From positions 620,001 to 684,000 of the forward strand of contig NZ_CP052860.1 of NCBI RefSeq assembly GCF_012935715.1: a DNA stretch of 64,000 bases, given 5' to 3'. Shown here piece after piece: positions 1-10,717 of the stretch; the stretch's first letter is position 1, and every line of letters starts with the position of its first letter. Below the pieces are notes generated by a model. That model saw only the letters and a program-made list of their open reading frames with translations. It searched no databases and was not told where the DNA came from. The position numbers and the translations under genes were made by a program. Source of the stretch: Pseudomonas sp. ADAK13 (GTDB lineage: Bacteria > Pseudomonadota > Gammaproteobacteria > Pseudomonadales > Pseudomonadaceae).

Positions 1-42
1 TGCATGACCTGCCCGATCATTCGCGACCCAATCGACTATTAA
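1..42 (+). CDS. arcA: Arginine deiminase, 3' end only
   Basis: The first 13 codons plus TAA read CMTCPIIRDPIDY, the conserved C-terminus of arginine deiminase. The enzyme converts arginine to citrulline and ammonia in the cytoplasm. The first codon in the window is the Cys of the CMTCP motif, which by counting back from the C-terminus corresponds to catalytic Cys406 of the P. aeruginosa enzyme. The remainder lies upstream of the window. It is followed 69 bp later by arcB, so this is the arcDABC operon order. Confidence 0.93.
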   Translation, partial: CMTCPIIRDPIDY

Positions 43-50
43 TTTTTTGG

Positions 51-83
51 CCTTGGCCGCTGTTTATCCAGCAGTGGCCAAGG
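51..83 (+). other. arcA-arcB intercistronic hairpin
   Basis: CCTTGGCC (51-58) pairs with GGCCAAGG (76-83), with an inner GCTG/CAGC pairing (59-62 with 69-72). There is no T-run after the stem, so it does not look like a terminator. It sits between two operon genes and could protect or help process the arcA message. That role is inference. Confidence 0.6.
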
Positions 84-111
84 GGATAACCGAAACCCAA
101 GGAGATCCACC

Positions 112-1122
112 ATGGCTTTTAATATGCGCAACCGCAGCCTGCTGTCGCTGATGCACCACACCACCCGCGAGCTGCACTACCTGCTGGACCTGTCCCGCGA
201 CCTCAAGCGCGCCAAATACACCGGCACCGAGCGTCCGCACCTGAAGGGCAAAAACATCGCGCTGATCTTCGAAAAAACCTCGACCCGCACCCGTTGCGCC
301 TTCGAAGTCGCGGCCCACGACCAGGGTGCGCACGTCACCTACATCGACCCGGTGTCGTCGCAGATCGGCCACAAGGAAAGCATGAAAGACACGGCCCGCG
401 TCCTCGGCCGGATGTTCGATGCCATCGAGTACCGTGGCTTTGAACAGGAAATCGTCGAAGAGCTGGCCAAGTTCGCCGGCGTGCCGGTGTTCAACGGCCT
501 GACCGCCGAATTCCACCCCACCCAAATGATCGCCGACACCCTGACCATGCGTGAGCACAGCGACAAGCCGCTGCATGACATCAGCTACGCCTACCTGGGC
601 GATGCCCGCTACAACATGGGCAACTCGCTGCTGATGATCGGCGCCAAGCTGGGCATGGACGTGCGCATCGGCGCGCCGAAAGCCCTGTGGCCGCATGCTG
701 ATTTCATCAAGCAGTGCCAAGAGTTCGCTGAAGAAAGCGGCGCGCGCATCACCATCACCGAAGACCCGAAAGAAGCGGTCAAAGGCGTGGACTTCATCCA
801 CACCGATATCTGGGTGTCCATGGGCGAGCCGGTGGAAGCGTGGGACGAGCGCATCGAGCAACTGCTGCCGTACCAGGTCAACGCCAAGATGATGAAGGCC
901 TCGGGCAACCCACGGGTGAAATTCATGCACTGCCTGCCGGCGTTCCATAACAGCGAGACCAAGGTCGGCAAGGACATCGCCGCGCGTTATCCGAACCTGG
1001 CCAACGGCGTGGAAGTGACCGAAGAAGTGTTTGAGTCCCCGGCCAACATTGCCTTTGAGCAAGCCGAGAACCGCATGCACACCATCAAGGCGATTCTGGT
1101 GTCGGCGTTGGCGGATATCTGA
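112..1122 (+). CDS. arcB: Catabolic ornithine carbamoyltransferase
   Basis: It converts citrulline plus phosphate to ornithine and carbamoyl phosphate, the second step of the arginine deiminase pathway. The protein is 336 aa, the same length as P. aeruginosa ArcB and longer than most anabolic ArgF proteins. Carbamoyl-phosphate binding motif STRTR is at residues 57-61, HPTQ at 135-138 and HCLPA at 273-277. A good ribosome site (AAGGAG) precedes the ATG. The position between arcA and arcC supports the catabolic role. The operon promoter, expected upstream of arcD/arcA, is outside the window. Confidence 0.96.
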   Translation: MAFNMRNRSLLSLMHHTTRELHYLLDLSRDLKRAKYTGTERPHLKGKNIALIFEKTSTRTRCAFEVAAHDQGAHVTYIDPVSSQIGHKESMKDTARVLGRMFDAIEYRGFEQEIVEELAKFAGVPVFNGLTAEFHPTQMIADTLTMREHSDKPLHDISYAYLGDARYNMGNSLLMIGAKLGMDVRIGAPKALWPHADFIKQCQEFAEESGARITITEDPKEAVKGVDFIHTDIWVSMGEPVEAWDERIEQLLPYQVNAKMMKASGNPRVKFMHCLPAFHNSETKVGKDIAARYPNLANGVEVTEEVFESPANIAFEQAENRMHTIKAILVSALADI

Positions 1123-1157
1123 CCCAACACCGCTCCCACTGTCGGAACACAGTCAAT

Positions 1158-1273
1158 GTGGGAGTGCTTTTGTGGGAGCTGGCTTGCCTGCGATGCAGAC
1201 GCCTCGGTATTTCAGATGCCCCGAGGTGATGCCATCGCGGGCAAGCCCGGCTCCCACACAAGCCCGCTCCCAC
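1158..1273. repeat. Nested REPIN between arcB and arcC
   Basis: The core at 1172-1257 starts GTGGGAGCTGGCTTGCC and ends with the inverted GGCTCCCAC, giving a long imperfect hairpin. It is bracketed by a second, partial pair of arms: GTGGGAGTGCTTTT at 1158 on the left and AAGCCCGCTCCCAC ending at 1273 on the right. This looks like one REPIN inserted inside another. It belongs to the family also found at 2659, 4341, 7994, 12266 and 34946. Confidence 0.85.
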
Positions 1274-1318
1274 AGTTTGTCCTGTGTTCACAAGGCCGAA
1301 TTTTAGAAGGATTGCATT

Positions 1319-2248
1319 ATGCGTATCGTCGTTGCACTGGGCGGCAACGCCCTTCTGCGCCGTGGTGAACCCATGACCGCAGACAATCAACGGGCCAATA
1401 TCCGCATCGCCACCGAACAGATCGCCAAGATCCACAGCGGCAACGAGCTGGTGATTGCCCACGGCAATGGCCCGCAAGTGGGCCTGCTGTCGCTGCAGGC
1501 TGCCGCCTACACCCAGGTTTCGCCGTATCCGCTGGATGTGCTGGGCGCCGAAACCGAAGGCATGATCGGCTACATCATCGAGCAGGAACTGGGCAACCTG
1601 CTGGACTTCGAAGTGCCGTTCGCCACGCTGTTGACCCAGGTCGAAGTGGACGCCAAGGACCCGGCCTTCCAGAACCCGACCAAGCCCATCGGCCCGGTCT
1701 ACTCCAAGGCCGAGGCAGAAAAACTTGCCGCTGAAAAAGGCTGGGCGATTGCCCCCGATGGCGACAAGTATCGCCGCGTGGTCGCCAGCCCACGGCCAAA
1801 GCGGATCTTTGAAATCCGCCCGATCCAGTGGCTGCTGGAAAAAGGCAGCATCGTGATCTGCGCCGGCGGCGGCGGGATTCCGACGATGTATGGCGAAGAC
1901 GGCAAGCTCAAGGGCATTGAAGCCGTGATCGACAAAGACCTGTGTTCCTCCCTGCTGGCCGGGCAACTGGACGCCGATTTGCTGGTGATTGCCACCGACG
2001 TCAATGCGGCATTTATCGACTTCGGCAAACCGACACAGAAAGCCATCGGCCAGGCGCACCCGGACGAAATGGAAAAGCTCGGCTTCGCCGCCGGCTCCAT
2101 GGGGCCGAAGGTTCAGGCGGCGTGCGAGTTCGCCCGCCAGACTGGCAAAACCGCAGTGATCGGTTCACTCTCGGACATCGAAGCGATCGTCCAGGGCAGC
2201 GCCGGCACCCGCATCAGTACCGCAAAACCTGGCATCATCTACCTGTGA
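1319..2248 (+). CDS. arcC: Carbamate kinase
   Basis: It transfers phosphate from carbamoyl phosphate to ADP, making ATP, CO2 and ammonia. This is the energy-yielding last step of the arginine deiminase pathway. The protein is 309 aa, normal for the family. It begins [16 protein letters not shown], the amino-acid-kinase phosphate-binding loop, and has the glycine-rich CAGGGGIP segment and the family C-terminus [16 protein letters not shown] precedes the ATG by 8 bp. It is separated from arcB by a REPIN, which may uncouple the message levels of arcB and arcC. Confidence 0.96.
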   Translation: MRIVVALGGNALLRRGEPMTADNQRANIRIATEQIAKIHSGNELVIAHGNGPQVGLLSLQAAAYTQVSPYPLDVLGAETEGMIGYIIEQELGNLLDFEVPFATLLTQVEVDAKDPAFQNPTKPIGPVYSKAEAEKLAAEKGWAIAPDGDKYRRVVASPRPKRIFEIRPIQWLLEKGSIVICAGGGGIPTMYGEDGKLKGIEAVIDKDLCSSLLAGQLDADLLVIATDVNAAFIDFGKPTQKAIGQAHPDEMEKLGFAAGSMGPKVQAACEFARQTGKTAVIGSLSDIEAIVQGSAGTRISTAKPGIIYL

Positions 2249-2266
2249 AGTAGAGGAGAAACGCCT

Positions 2267-2629
2267 ATGGCTACCTTTGAACCTGGTCACTTGCACATCG
2301 AACGCCACGCGCTGAACAAGGATGACTACAGCTACAACCTGTGCATCGACTACGAAGTCAGCCAGGACCCAAAGGAAGGCAAGGGAATGCTCTTCAAGAT
2401 GCACGGCTCGGTGCAGGGCAAGGACCTCAAGGAAGAGTTTTTCCTGCCCAAGGACCAGTCGTTCGACTTCGCCCGGCAGGCGATGAACATCGCGCAGAAG
2501 TACGGCATGCCGAAGATTGCCGTGCTCAATGGCCAGATGCACAAGCAGTACGACTTGATGTTTGAGGATGTGCGGCATCAGCTGGATGTGAAGCCGGGCG
2601 ACCCGATCAAACCTGAACACCTGGAATAA
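2267..2629 (+). CDS. DUF5064-type small protein after arcC
   Basis: A 120-aa soluble, acidic protein beginning MATFEPGHLHIERHALNKDD, with no signal peptide or membrane segment. I recognise it only as the type named DUF5064 in pseudomonads; its function is unknown. The ATG is 18 bp after the arcC stop and has a strong GAGGAG ribosome site, so it is probably co-transcribed with the arc operon. The family name comes from memory and is less certain than the gene itself. Confidence 0.8.
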   Translation: MATFEPGHLHIERHALNKDDYSYNLCIDYEVSQDPKEGKGMLFKMHGSVQGKDLKEEFFLPKDQSFDFARQAMNIAQKYGMPKIAVLNGQMHKQYDLMFEDVRHQLDVKPGDPIKPEHLE

Positions 2630-2658
2630 CCCGATTTCATTAACACCGGCGATCCCCT

Positions 2659-2746
2659 GTGGGAGCTGGCTTGCCTGCGATAGCGGACTGACAGTTAATA
2701 TTTTCAATGACTGATCCACCGCTATCGCAGGCAAGCCAGCTCCCAC
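2659..2746. repeat. REPIN
   Basis: GTGGGAGCTGGCTTGCCTGC at the left end and its exact inverse GCAGGCAAGCCAGCTCCCAC at the right end, flanking a short variable middle. This is the simple, symmetric form of the family. It lies between the DUF5064-type gene and gcsR. Confidence 0.88.
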
Positions 2747-2814
2747 ATTTTTGATCTCCACCACCTGTCAGGCATACTTGCCACCTCTCGTCCGCCAGAA
2801 CCGCTAACCGCCCC

Positions 2815-4323
2815 ATGCGTATCCACGTCAGCTTCATCGACCGCGTCGGCATCACCCAGGAAGTCCTGGCCTTGCTCGGTGGGCGCAATCTCAACCTGGA
2901 TGCGGTGGAAATGGTGCCGCCCAACGTCTACATCGACGCCCCGACCCTGAGCGCCGAAGTACTGGAAGAACTGCGCGATGCGCTGTTCAGCGTGCGCGGT
3001 GTGCAAGCGGTGACCGTGGTCGACATCCTCCCTGGCCAGCGCCAGCACCTGCAACTCGACGCCCTGCTGGCCGCGATGACCGACCCGGTATTGGCCCTGG
3101 ACAGCGCCGGCAAGATCCTGCTGGCCAACCCGGCCCTGGTCGCGCTGTATGGCCGCGAGCCCGCCGGGGAAAGCATCAACGAACTGTTCGATGACCCATC
3201 ACTGCTGGCCACCTTGCTGGAACACGGCTTTCGCCTGGCCCTGCGGGAAATCAGCGTCAACGGCCAGACCCTGCTGCTGGACGCCACGCCGATCACCGAC
3301 GCCGGTGCCCTGCTGACCCTGTACCAACCCAACCGCATCGGCGAACAACTGTCGGCGCTGCACCATGACCATGCCGAAGGGTTCGACGCGCTGCTGGGCG
3401 AGTCCCCGGCGATCCGCACCCTCAAGGCGCGGGCGCAACGGGTGGCGGCGCTGGATGCACCGTTGTTGATCCAGGGCGAGACCGGCACCGGCAAGGAACT
3501 GGTGGCCCGCGCCTGCCACGCCATCAGCGCCCGCCACAGTGCGCCTTTCCTGGCCCTGAACTGCGCGGCCCTGCCGGAAAACCTGGCCGAGAGCGAGCTG
3601 TTCGGCTACGCCCCCGGCGCCTTCACCGGCGCCCAGCGCGGCGGTAAACCGGGGCTGATGGAACTGGCGAACCAGGGCACGGTGTTCCTCGACGAGATCG
3701 GCGAGATGTCGCCGTACTTGCAGGCCAAGCTGCTGCGGTTTCTCAACGACGGCAGCTTCCGTCGCGTGGGCGGCGACCGTGAGGTGAAGGTCAATGTGCG
3801 GATCCTCAGCGCCACCCACCGCGACCTGGAAAAGATGGTCAGCGAAGGCACCTTCCGCGAAGACCTGTTCTACCGCCTCAACGTGCTCAATGTCGAAGTA
3901 CCGCCCCTGCGCGAGCGCGGCCAGGACATCCTGTTGCTGGCCCGTTACTTCATGCAGCAGGCTTGTGCGCAGATCCAGCGCCCGGTCTGCCGCCTGGCGC
4001 CGGGCACCTACCCGGCCCTGCTCGGCAACCGCTGGCCGGGCAACGTGCGCCAGTTGCAGAACGTGATTTTCCGCGCTGCCGCCATTTGCGAAAGCAGCCT
4101 GGTGGACATTGGCGACCTGGACATCGCCGGCACCTCCGTTGCGCGCCAGAGCGATGGGGAAATCGACAGCCTGGAGCAGGCGGTGGAAGACTTTGAGCGC
4201 ACCTTGTTGGAGAAGCTGTACGTCAGCTACCCGTCCACACGCCAACTGGCCAGCCGCCTGCAAACCTCCCACACCGCCATTGCCCACCGCTTGCGCAAGT
4301 ACGGCATTCCCAACAAGCCCTGA
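2815..4323 (+). CDS. gcsR: TyrR-like sigma54 activator of glycine cleavage
   Basis: A 502-aa enhancer-binding protein. Domains in order: an N-terminal ACT-like region (about 1-75), a PAS-like region (about 80-140), an AAA+ domain with Walker A GETGTGKE (221-228) and GAFTGA (268-273, sigma54 contact), and a C-terminal Fis-type HTH (QLASRLQTSHTAIAHRLRKYG). This is the TyrR/PhhR layout. It lies directly upstream of gcvH-gcvP-sdaA-gcvT, as GcsR (PA2449) does in P. aeruginosa, where GcsR activates glycine cleavage genes in response to glycine. The downstream sigma54 promoter and paired palindromes fit that role. No strong ribosome site precedes the ATG. Confidence 0.9.
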   Translation: MRIHVSFIDRVGITQEVLALLGGRNLNLDAVEMVPPNVYIDAPTLSAEVLEELRDALFSVRGVQAVTVVDILPGQRQHLQLDALLAAMTDPVLALDSAGKILLANPALVALYGREPAGESINELFDDPSLLATLLEHGFRLALREISVNGQTLLLDATPITDAGALLTLYQPNRIGEQLSALHHDHAEGFDALLGESPAIRTLKARAQRVAALDAPLLIQGETGTGKELVARACHAISARHSAPFLALNCAALPENLAESELFGYAPGAFTGAQRGGKPGLMELANQGTVFLDEIGEMSPYLQAKLLRFLNDGSFRRVGGDREVKVNVRILSATHRDLEKMVSEGTFREDLFYRLNVLNVEVPPLRERGQDILLLARYFMQQACAQIQRPVCRLAPGTYPALLGNRWPGNVRQLQNVIFRAAAICESSLVDIGDLDIAGTSVARQSDGEIDSLEQAVEDFERTLLEKLYVSYPSTRQLASRLQTSHTAIAHRLRKYGIPNKP

Positions 4324-4340
4324 CTGCACGCGATCAACAT

Positions 4341-4425
4341 GTGGGAGCTGGCTTGCCTGCGATAGCGTTGGGTCAGTCGACACCGCTATCGCAGCGGTGC
4401 GACGTTTCGACAAGCCAGCTCCCAC
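4341..4425. repeat. Hybrid REPIN downstream of gcsR
   Basis: The left arm is the standard GTGGGAGCTGGCTTGCCTGC. The right arm diverges after GCTATCGCAG, carries an unmatched stretch (CGGTGCGACGTTTCGA) and then rejoins CAAGCCAGCTCCCAC. It therefore combines the common arm with a different REP variant. It may act at the 3' end of the gcsR message, as no ordinary terminator is seen there. Confidence 0.8.
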
Positions 4426-4466
4426 ATTGATTGCATTCCAACGTTGATATCAAAAGCGACCTCCAC

Positions 4467-4486
4467 CTGTACTGAAAGCGCTACAG
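4467..4486. promoter_or_regulatory. Distal GcsR-type operator
   Basis: CTGTACTGAAAGCGCTACAG, an imperfect palindrome of the same length and end sequence as the perfect one at 4567-4586. It fits the TyrR-like pattern TGTA-N10-TACA. The centres of the two sites are exactly 100 bp apart. Its centre lies about 199 bp upstream of the predicted start of the gcv transcript. Assignment to GcsR is inference from context. Confidence 0.68.
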
Positions 4487-4566
4487 TGGAACGATATCAA
4501 TACATCCCCCTTCAACCGTCGCCATGCAAGGCTTTGATCCTCATAGGCTTTTTTTCGTGCGTCGAG

Positions 4567-4586
4567 CTGTAGCGATATCGCTACAG
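4567..4586. promoter_or_regulatory. Proximal GcsR-type operator, perfect palindrome
   Basis: CTGTAGCGATATCGCTACAG is a perfect 20-bp palindrome. It contains TGTAGC-N6-GCTACA, close to the TyrR box TGTAAA-N6-TTTACA. It is centred about 99 bp upstream of the predicted sigma54 start point, a usual enhancer distance. Confidence 0.78.
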
Positions 4587-4649
4587 CCACGGTTCGAACC
4601 TCGCCAACCAAAATCAATAAGCCATTGTTTTATAAAGACAAAAAAACAT

Positions 4650-4666
4650 TGGCCGCGTTTTTGCTA
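4650..4666 (+). promoter_or_regulatory. Sigma54 promoter of the gcv operon
   Basis: TGGCCGCGTTTTTGCTA has the invariant GG (4651-4652) and GC (4663-4664) separated by exactly 10 bp, matching the -24/-12 consensus. The transcript would begin near 4676, about 50 bp before gcvH. The neighbouring activator gene gcsR carries GAFTGA, so the regulator and promoter type agree. Beyond the REPIN, operators and promoter, the 402-bp gap between gcsR and gcvH shows no other gene. Confidence 0.87.
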
Positions 4667-4725
4667 AGCAACTTCCCATTATTCCAATCCCGTCCACCAG
4701 ACGAATCTGGCCCTGAGGAGTTTCC

Positions 4726-5109
4726 ATGAGCGAGTTGCGCTTTACTGAAGATCACGAATGGCTGCGCGCCGAAGCCGACGGCAGCGTGACCGTGGGCATT
4801 ACCGCTTTTGCGCAGAACGCGCTGGGTGATGTGGTTTTCGTGCAACTGCCGGAGCTGCAGTCCTACGACAAAGGGGCAGAAGCCTCCACCGTTGAATCGG
4901 TCAAGGCCGCCAGCGGCGTGTACATGCCGCTGGATGGCGAAGTCCTCGAAGTGAACGACAAGCTGGACGGCAGACCCGAGCTGGTCAACGAAGACCCGAT
5001 GGGCGAAGGCTGGTTCTTCCGCTTTAAGCCGGCCGACGCCGGTGCAGTAGCTAAGCTGTTGGATCAGGATGCGTACGACCGCCTGATCAAAGCCAACGCC
5101 GAAGCCTGA
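4726..5109 (+). CDS. gcvH: Glycine cleavage system H protein
   Basis: The lipoyl carrier that shuttles the aminomethyl group from GcvP to GcvT. The protein is 127 aa. The lipoylated Lys is K60 in the STVESVKA motif. TGAGGAG precedes the ATG. It is the first gene of the gcvH-gcvP-sdaA-gcvT operon, 10 bp ahead of gcvP. The lipoamide dehydrogenase (L protein) is not encoded here and must come from elsewhere. Confidence 0.96.
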   Translation: MSELRFTEDHEWLRAEADGSVTVGITAFAQNALGDVVFVQLPELQSYDKGAEASTVESVKAASGVYMPLDGEVLEVNDKLDGRPELVNEDPMGEGWFFRFKPADAGAVAKLLDQDAYDRLIKANAEA

Positions 5110-5119
5110 GGAGCGCGCC

Positions 5120-7969
5120 ATGACCGTTAATCTGACCACCGCCAACGAATTCATCGCCCGCCACATCGGCCCGCGCCAGGACGACGAGCAACACATGCTC
5201 GCCACCCTGGGCTTTGATTCCCTGGAAGCCCTGAGCGCCAGCGTGATCCCGGAAAGCATCAAGGGCACCGCCGTACTGGGCCTGAGCGACGGCCTGAGCG
5301 AGGCCGATGCACTGGCTTCGATCAAGGCGATTGCCGCCAAGAACGAGCTGTTCAAGACTTATATCGGCCAGGGCTACTACAACTGCCACACGCCGTCGCC
5401 GATCCTGCGCAACCTCCTGGAAAACCCGGCCTGGTACACCGCCTACACGCCTTACCAGCCGGAGATTTCCCAAGGCCGCCTGGAGTCGCTGCTGAACTTC
5501 CAGACGCTGATCAGCGACCTCACCGGCCTGCCGATCGCCAACGCATCCCTGCTGGACGAAGCCACCGCCGCTGCCGAAGCCATGACCTTCTGCAAACGCC
5601 TGAGCAAGAACAAAGGCAGCAACGCGTTCTTCGCCTCGGTCCACAGCCACCCGCAAACCCTCGACGTGCTGCGCACCCGTGCCGAGCCATTGGGCATCGA
5701 CGTGGTGGTGGGCGACGAGCGTGAACTGACCGACGTCAGCGCCTTCTTCGGCGCCCTGCTGCAATACCCGGCCAGCAACGGTGACGTGTTCGACTACGTT
5801 GAGCTGACCGAACGCTTCCACGCCGCCAACGCCCTGGTGGCCGTGGCCGCCGACCTGCTGGCCCTGACCCTGCTGACCCCGCCGGGTGAATTCGGCGCCG
5901 ACGTGGCCATCGGCAGCGCGCAACGCTTCGGCGTACCGCTGGGCTTTGGTGGTCCGCACGCGGCGTACTTCTCTACCAAGGATGCGTTCAAGCGCGACAT
6001 GCCGGGCCGCCTGGTCGGCGTGTCCGTCGACCGTTTCGGCAAGCCGGCCCTGCGCCTGGCCATGCAGACTCGCGAGCAACATATCCGCCGCGAGAAAGCC
6101 ACCAGCAACATCTGCACCGCCCAGGTGCTGCTGGCCAACATCGCCAGCATGTATGCCGTGTACCACGGTCCTAAAGGCCTGACCCAGATCGCCAACCGCA
6201 TTCACCACCTGACCGCGATCTTCGCCAAAGGCCTGAGCGCGTTGGGCCTGAAGGTTGAGCAAGAAAACTTCTTCGATACCCTGACCATCAAGACCGGCGC
6301 ACACACCGCCGCCCTGCACGACAAGGCCCGCGCCCAGCGCATCAACCTGCGTGTGGTCGACGGCGAGCGTCTTGGCCTGTCGGTAGACGAAACCACTTCG
6401 CAAGCCGATATCGAAACCCTGTGGGGCGTGTTCGCAGGCGGTAAAGCCCTGCCGGACTTCGCCGCACTCGCCGCCAGCGTTGAAAGCACCCTGCCCGCCG
6501 CGCTGCTGCGCCAGTCGCCGATCCTCAGCCACCCGGTGTTCAACCGCTATCACTCCGAAACCGAGCTGATGCGCTACCTGCGCAAGCTGGCCGACAAGGA
6601 CCTGGCCCTGGATCGCACCATGATCCCGCTGGGTTCGTGCACCATGAAGCTCAACGCCGCCAGCGAAATGATCCCGGTGACCTGGGCCGAGTTCGGTGCC
6701 CTGCACCCGTTCGCCCCTGCCTCGCAAAGCGCCGGCTACCAGCAACTGACCACCGAACTGGAAGCCATGCTCTGCGCGGCCACCGGTTACGACGCGATCT
6801 CCCTGCAACCGAACGCCGGTTCCCAGGGCGAGTACGCGGGTCTGCTGGCCATCCGTGCCTATCACCAGAGCCGTGGCGAAGAGCGCCGCGATATCTGCCT
6901 GATCCCGTCGTCGGCCCACGGCACTAACCCGGCCACCGCCAACATGGCTGGCATGCGCGTGGTGGTGACTGCATGCGATGCGCGCGGTAACGTCGACATC
7001 GAAGACCTGCGCGCCAAGGCTATCGAACACCGCGAGCACCTCGCTGCGCTGATGATCACCTACCCGTCGACCCACGGCGTGTTCGAAGAAGGCATCCGCG
7101 AAATCTGCGGGATCATTCACGACAACGGCGGCCAGGTGTACATCGACGGCGCCAACATGAACGCGATGGTCGGCCTGTGCGCCCCGGGCAAGTTCGGCGG
7201 CGACGTGTCCCACCTGAACCTGCACAAGACCTTCTGCATTCCCCACGGCGGTGGCGGCCCGGGCGTTGGCCCGATTGGCGTGAAATCCCACCTGACGCCG
7301 TTCCTGCCGGGTCATGCCGCGATGGAACGCAAGGAAGGCGCGGTCTGCGCCGCACCGTTCGGCAGCGCGAGCATTCTGCCGATCACGTGGATGTACATCA
7401 GCATGATGGGCGGCGCGGGCCTCAAGCGCGCGTCGCAGTTGGCGATCCTGAATGCCAACTACATTTCCCGTCGCCTCGAAGAGCACTACCCCGTGCTCTA
7501 CACCGGCAGCAACGGCCTGGTGGCCCACGAATGCATCCTCGACCTGCGCCCGTTGAAAGACAGCAGCGGGATCAGCGTGGATGACGTGGCCAAGCGCCTG
7601 ATCGACTTCGGTTTCCACGCGCCGACCATGTCGTTCCCGGTGGCCGGTACCTTGATGATCGAGCCGACTGAAAGCGAATCCCGGGAAGAACTGGACCGTT
7701 TCTGCGACGCCATGATCGCCATCCGCGAAGAAATCCGCGCGGTGGAAAACGGCTCGCTGGACAAGGACGACAACCCGCTGAAGAACGCACCCCACACTGC
7801 GGCGGAACTGGTGGGCGAATGGAGCCACCCATACAGCCGTGAACAAGCGGTGTACCCGGTGGCGTCGTTGATCGAAGCCAAGTACTGGCCACCGGTTGGC
7901 CGGGTCGACAACGTGTTTGGCGATCGCAATTTGGTGTGCGCTTGCCCGTCGATCGAAAGCTACGCGTAA
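5120..7969 (+). CDS. gcvP: Glycine dehydrogenase (decarboxylating), P protein
   Basis: A PLP enzyme that decarboxylates glycine and passes the aminomethyl group to GcvH. The protein is 949 aa, the single-chain form with N-terminal and C-terminal halves corresponding to GcvPA and GcvPB. The PLP lysine is K703 in [26 protein letters not shown] marks the start of the second half. TGAGGAG sits just before the ATG, overlapping the gcvH stop. In P. aeruginosa the paralogous operon has glyA2 next; here a REPIN and then sdaA follow. Confidence 0.97.
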   Translation: MTVNLTTANEFIARHIGPRQDDEQHMLATLGFDSLEALSASVIPESIKGTAVLGLSDGLSEADALASIKAIAAKNELFKTYIGQGYYNCHTPSPILRNLLENPAWYTAYTPYQPEISQGRLESLLNFQTLISDLTGLPIANASLLDEATAAAEAMTFCKRLSKNKGSNAFFASVHSHPQTLDVLRTRAEPLGIDVVVGDERELTDVSAFFGALLQYPASNGDVFDYVELTERFHAANALVAVAADLLALTLLTPPGEFGADVAIGSAQRFGVPLGFGGPHAAYFSTKDAFKRDMPGRLVGVSVDRFGKPALRLAMQTREQHIRREKATSNICTAQVLLANIASMYAVYHGPKGLTQIANRIHHLTAIFAKGLSALGLKVEQENFFDTLTIKTGAHTAALHDKARAQRINLRVVDGERLGLSVDETTSQADIETLWGVFAGGKALPDFAALAASVESTLPAALLRQSPILSHPVFNRYHSETELMRYLRKLADKDLALDRTMIPLGSCTMKLNAASEMIPVTWAEFGALHPFAPASQSAGYQQLTTELEAMLCAATGYDAISLQPNAGSQGEYAGLLAIRAYHQSRGEERRDICLIPSSAHGTNPATANMAGMRVVVTACDARGNVDIEDLRAKAIEHREHLAALMITYPSTHGVFEEGIREICGIIHDNGGQVYIDGANMNAMVGLCAPGKFGGDVSHLNLHKTFCIPHGGGGPGVGPIGVKSHLTPFLPGHAAMERKEGAVCAAPFGSASILPITWMYISMMGGAGLKRASQLAILNANYISRRLEEHYPVLYTGSNGLVAHECILDLRPLKDSSGISVDDVAKRLIDFGFHAPTMSFPVAGTLMIEPTESESREELDRFCDAMIAIREEIRAVENGSLDKDDNPLKNAPHTAAELVGEWSHPYSREQAVYPVASLIEAKYWPPVGRVDNVFGDRNLVCACPSIESYA

Positions 7970-7993
7970 CCTGAGCGGTAGAACGCGGTCAAT

Positions 7994-8111
7994 GTGGGAG
8001 CTGGCTTTTGTGGGAGCTGGCTTGCCTGCGATGCAAGCACCTCGGTCTATCCGGTAGACCCGGGTGATGCTATCGCAGGCAAGCCAGCTCCCACACAAGC
8101 CCGGCTCCCAC
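7994..8111. repeat. Nested REPIN between gcvP and sdaA
   Basis: Core at 8010-8094 (GTGGGAGCTGGCTTGCC to GGCAAGCCAGCTCCCAC). It is enclosed by a second partial arm pair, GTGGGAGCTGGCTTTT at 7994 and AAGCCCGGCTCCCAC ending at 8111. The layout is the same as in the element at 1158-1273. It lies inside the gcv operon, so it is probably transcribed. Confidence 0.87.
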
Positions 8112-8159
8112 ATTGGGACCGCGTACACCCGATAAATAATAAGAAACCGGAGAACAACC

Positions 8160-9536
<1,377 letters not shown>

Positions 9537-9575
9537 CGCCCACCAGCGCGTCCGCACGTTTTTCAGGAGCTGAAT

Positions 9576-10700
9576 ATGTCCACCGAAACCCTGTTGAAAA
9601 CCCCGTTGCACGCCCTGCACATCGAGTTGGGCGCGCGCATGGTGCCGTTCGCCGGCTACGACATGCCGGTGCAATACCCGTTGGGCGTGATGAAGGAACA
9701 CCTGCACACCCGTGAACAGGCCGGGTTGTTCGATGTGTCCCACATGGGCCAGATCCGCCTGACCGGCGCAGGTGCCGCCAAGGCCCTGGAAAGCCTGGTG
9801 CCTGTAGACATCATCGACCTGCCGGTGGGCATGCAGCGCTATGCGATGTTCACCAACGAGCAAGGCGGCATCCTGGATGACCTGATGGTCGCCAACCTGG
9901 GTAACGACGAACTGTTCCTGGTGGTCAACGCCGCCTGCAAGGACCAGGACCTGGCCCACTTGCGCCAGCACATCGGTGACCAGTGCACCATCGAGCCGCT
10001 GTTCGAGGAACGTGCCCTGCTGGCCCTGCAAGGCCCGGCCGCTGTCAGCGTACTGGCGCGCCTGGCACCGGAGGTCAAGCACATGACCTTCATGCAATTC
10101 GCACCGACCCGCCTGCTGGGCGTGGACTGCTACGTCAGCCGCTCGGGCTACACCGGCGAAGACGGTTTCGAAATCTCGGTACCGGCCGCCAGTGCCGAAG
10201 CCCTGGCCCGCAGCCTGCTGGCCGAAACCGAAGTACAGGCCATCGGCCTGGGCGCCCGCGACTCCCTGCGCCTGGAAGCCGGCCTGTGCCTCTACGGCCA
10301 CGACATGAACACCGAGACCACGCCGATTGAAGCCAGCCTGTTGTGGGCGATTTCCAAGGCCCGTCGTGCAGACGGCGCGCGTGCCGGTGGTTTCCCGGGC
10401 GCCGACGCGATCTTCACCCAGCAACAAACCGGTGTGAGCCGCAAACGCGTGGGCCTGCTGCCGCAGGAACGCACGCCGGTACGTGAAGGCGCAGAAATCG
10501 TCGACGAGCACGGCACCGTGATCGGCAGCGTCTGCAGCGGCGGTTTTGGCCCGAGCCTGGGCGGCCCTCTGGCCATGGGTTACCTGGACAGCGCATTCAT
10601 CGCACTGGATACCGAAGTGTCTGCATTGGTACGTGGGAAAAAGGTGCCACTTCGTGTAAGTAAAATGCCATTCGTGCCACAGCGTTACTACCGTGGTTGA
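9576..10700 (+). CDS. gcvT: Glycine cleavage system aminomethyltransferase, T protein
   Basis: It transfers the methylene group from lipoyl-GcvH to tetrahydrofolate and releases ammonia. The protein is 374 aa. Family segments include [14 protein letters not shown] near the N-terminus and [20 protein letters not shown], which holds the Arg/Asp region of the folate site. AGGAGC precedes the ATG, 39 bp after sdaA. It is the last gene of the operon. Confidence 0.96.
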   Translation: MSTETLLKTPLHALHIELGARMVPFAGYDMPVQYPLGVMKEHLHTREQAGLFDVSHMGQIRLTGAGAAKALESLVPVDIIDLPVGMQRYAMFTNEQGGILDDLMVANLGNDELFLVVNAACKDQDLAHLRQHIGDQCTIEPLFEERALLALQGPAAVSVLARLAPEVKHMTFMQFAPTRLLGVDCYVSRSGYTGEDGFEISVPAASAEALARSLLAETEVQAIGLGARDSLRLEAGLCLYGHDMNTETTPIEASLLWAISKARRADGARAGGFPGADAIFTQQQTGVSRKRVGLLPQERTPVREGAEIVDEHGTVIGSVCSGGFGPSLGGPLAMGYLDSAFIALDTEVSALVRGKKVPLRVSKMPFVPQRYYRG

Positions 10701-10717
10701 TTGACTGTTCCTATAAG

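Noticed and set aside
112..1122. Reading the carbamoyltransferase as anabolic ArgF
   Set aside because: Length (336 aa), sequence and position between arcA and arcC all fit the catabolic ArcB.
4500..4725. A glycine riboswitch before gcvH
   Set aside because: The predicted transcript leader is only about 50 nt and has no tandem aptamer-like structure; control appears to be by sigma54 activation.
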